From Bradysia coprophila (Eukaryota; Arthropoda; Insecta; Diptera; Sciaridae): 64,000 nt of DNA. Below the pieces are notes generated by a model. That model searched no databases, was not told the origin of the DNA, and worked only from the letters and a program-made list of their open reading frames with translations. Positions 62,901-64,000 of this stretch are shown here, in pieces (the stretch's first letter is position 1; each line of letters begins with the position of its first letter). Position numbers and translations under genes: made by a program. The stretch is taken from the NCBI RefSeq assembly GCF_014529535.1, contig NC_050737.1, forward strand, positions 1,183,921 to 1,247,920, given 5' to 3'.

Positions 62901-64000
62901 TTCATTGCATATTCTCTATCACGGGGACTTACATTCTAAATCCAGTCAATGGATTTATGATAAAATAATTTCCAAATCGCTGGCACATCCTACAAATGAT
63001 TATAATTCGCTATCATTAAGAAGACCTTTTATACCGTTCATATATAACTACTTTTACTGTGGTGTTACATTTAGACCAATTAACTCCGAGGACGGGACAT
63101 TCAGTTTCAAATATTGACTAGGCACATCTATGTGCTCTCTTCTATAAGGCTGATATTTACATAGCACCCATGAACTAAATGGGTGCGGTAATTAGCAAAA
63201 ACTTTTCTATTCGTTTTTTTCTCTCTCTCTACTCAGGTTTGTTCTAAAATTTAAAAAAAAATGTTGGCCTTACTTGAAGGGTTAAGAAAATGAGACGCAG
63301 CGACAACGGGCGGAGAAGTATAAGGTCTTAGCGTCCTTGAAATGAGCGAATTATATTCATACTTTCAGCAAAGCGTTTCCTATTATTTGTTCCTGCTGTT
63401 AAATTTCATTTGAATTAAAATTTTTATTTTTTGAAATATTTTTTTTTTTGGTTGTTCGTAAAATCGTTGGTCAAGGGAAGTAAGATTCTAGATTCTATTC
63501 ATTGTCTATTATTTTTCAAATAAAATATTTTTTCTATTTAATTTTCTTATTTTTCTAGATTTGTAATTTTATTTAATTTTTTTTGTTTTGTTTTTAGTTT
63601 CATTATTCGTTTATAACCTCTTCTCTAAATATATTTTCTTTTTTAATTTTGCAATTCATAAATTTGGCTATTTAAGTTTTTTCAAACGTTCTTTTTTTTC
63701 TTCTTTGTTTTGTATTTGTCTGCTTGAGGTAGTTGCATTTTACTTTCTTTTCCTTTTCATTTTTGAACTATTTTGTTTACTTGAATGAGGGAATCATCTG
63801 TCCTATAAAAGACCCCATAATACATTGCATAGACACATGACGATGTCACCATAGTGCACCATTTTTCAATTTTTGTTTCATTAACAAGTGAACTCTGTGT
63901 TTGAACCTACAATTTTCAGAAGATGGCACGAAGTCAATCTGAGGTGGGCAATTTTTTTACACTTGGGGACACTATAATGTGTGTTCGCTACGAGACCTTC
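59997..64000. other. Probable long intron of the minus-strand gene at 59553
   Basis: No coding exon could be recognised on either strand. The sequence becomes extremely T-rich from about 61350 to 63800, with many poly-T runs, which creates the short hydrophobic plus-strand ORFs at 62034-62575, 62758-63117 and 63588-63788. Interpreting this as intron is inferred from the orphan last exon to its left. Confidence 0.4.

Noticed and set aside
62034-63788. Hydrophobic plus-strand ORFs at the right end
   Set aside because: They are Phe/Leu/Ile-rich because the DNA is T-rich with poly-T runs. There are no domains, splice sites or start contexts that support them.
1-64000. tRNA and rRNA genes
   Set aside because: Words resembling the tRNA B box were checked by eye but no cloverleaf with matching acceptor stem could be built. 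A covariance-model search would be decisive.

Overview
The window is a stretch of an AT-rich insect nuclear genome, most likely from a fly (Diptera, lower or nematoceran type). The evidence is GT-AG introns of about 55-90 bases, a 7tm_6 odorant receptor (a family restricted to insects), an arthropod TCAGT initiator under a TATA box, an arthropod-style Hand gene, and many short inverted-repeat transposons. No species is assigned. Nothing prokaryotic, viral or CRISPR-like was seen.

Layout. (1) 659-7302, minus: a four-exon monocarboxylate-transporter-like gene (SLC16/MCT) whose first coding exon lies 4.5 kb from the rest. (2) 7303-17525: 10 kb with no recognisable gene. (3) 17526-28521, minus: hand, the bHLH heart and mesoderm regulator, in five coding exons with two 5-kb introns carrying repeats and MITEs. 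(4) 28522-37255: 8.7 kb with no convincing gene. (5) 37256-41402: a compact cluster. Hsdl2 (plus) is tail-to-tail with a second Hsdl2-like gene (minus) that lacks the SCP2 domain; that gene is head-to-head with Saysd1 (plus). (6) 44311-45263, plus: a secreted S1-family serine protease homolog without two catalytic residues, tail-to-tail with (7) an odorant receptor at 46270-47698, minus. (8) 51359-52869, plus: Lrrc20. (9) 52870-59552: repeats, including a 1.27-kb foldback element with near-identical 450-bp arms. (10) 59553-59996, minus: the last coding exon of an unidentified gene that probably extends past the right edge.

All multi-exon models were built by reading splice sites and phases by hand. 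For the six complete ones the spliced length divides exactly by three: MCT 677 aa, Hand 243 aa, Hsdl2 425 aa, Hsdl2-like 293 aa, serine protease homolog 282 aa, odorant receptor 420 aa; Lrrc20 likewise gives 219 aa. The genes do not form one pathway. The only functional pairing visible is the two Hsdl2 paralogs, both ending in the peroxisomal signal SKL.

The most interesting points are the Hsdl2 tail-to-tail duplication with domain loss and an extra intron, the doubly inactive protease, the very young foldback element, and a set of MITEs, three of which have recognisable target-site duplications. I did not find a wholly new biological system here.
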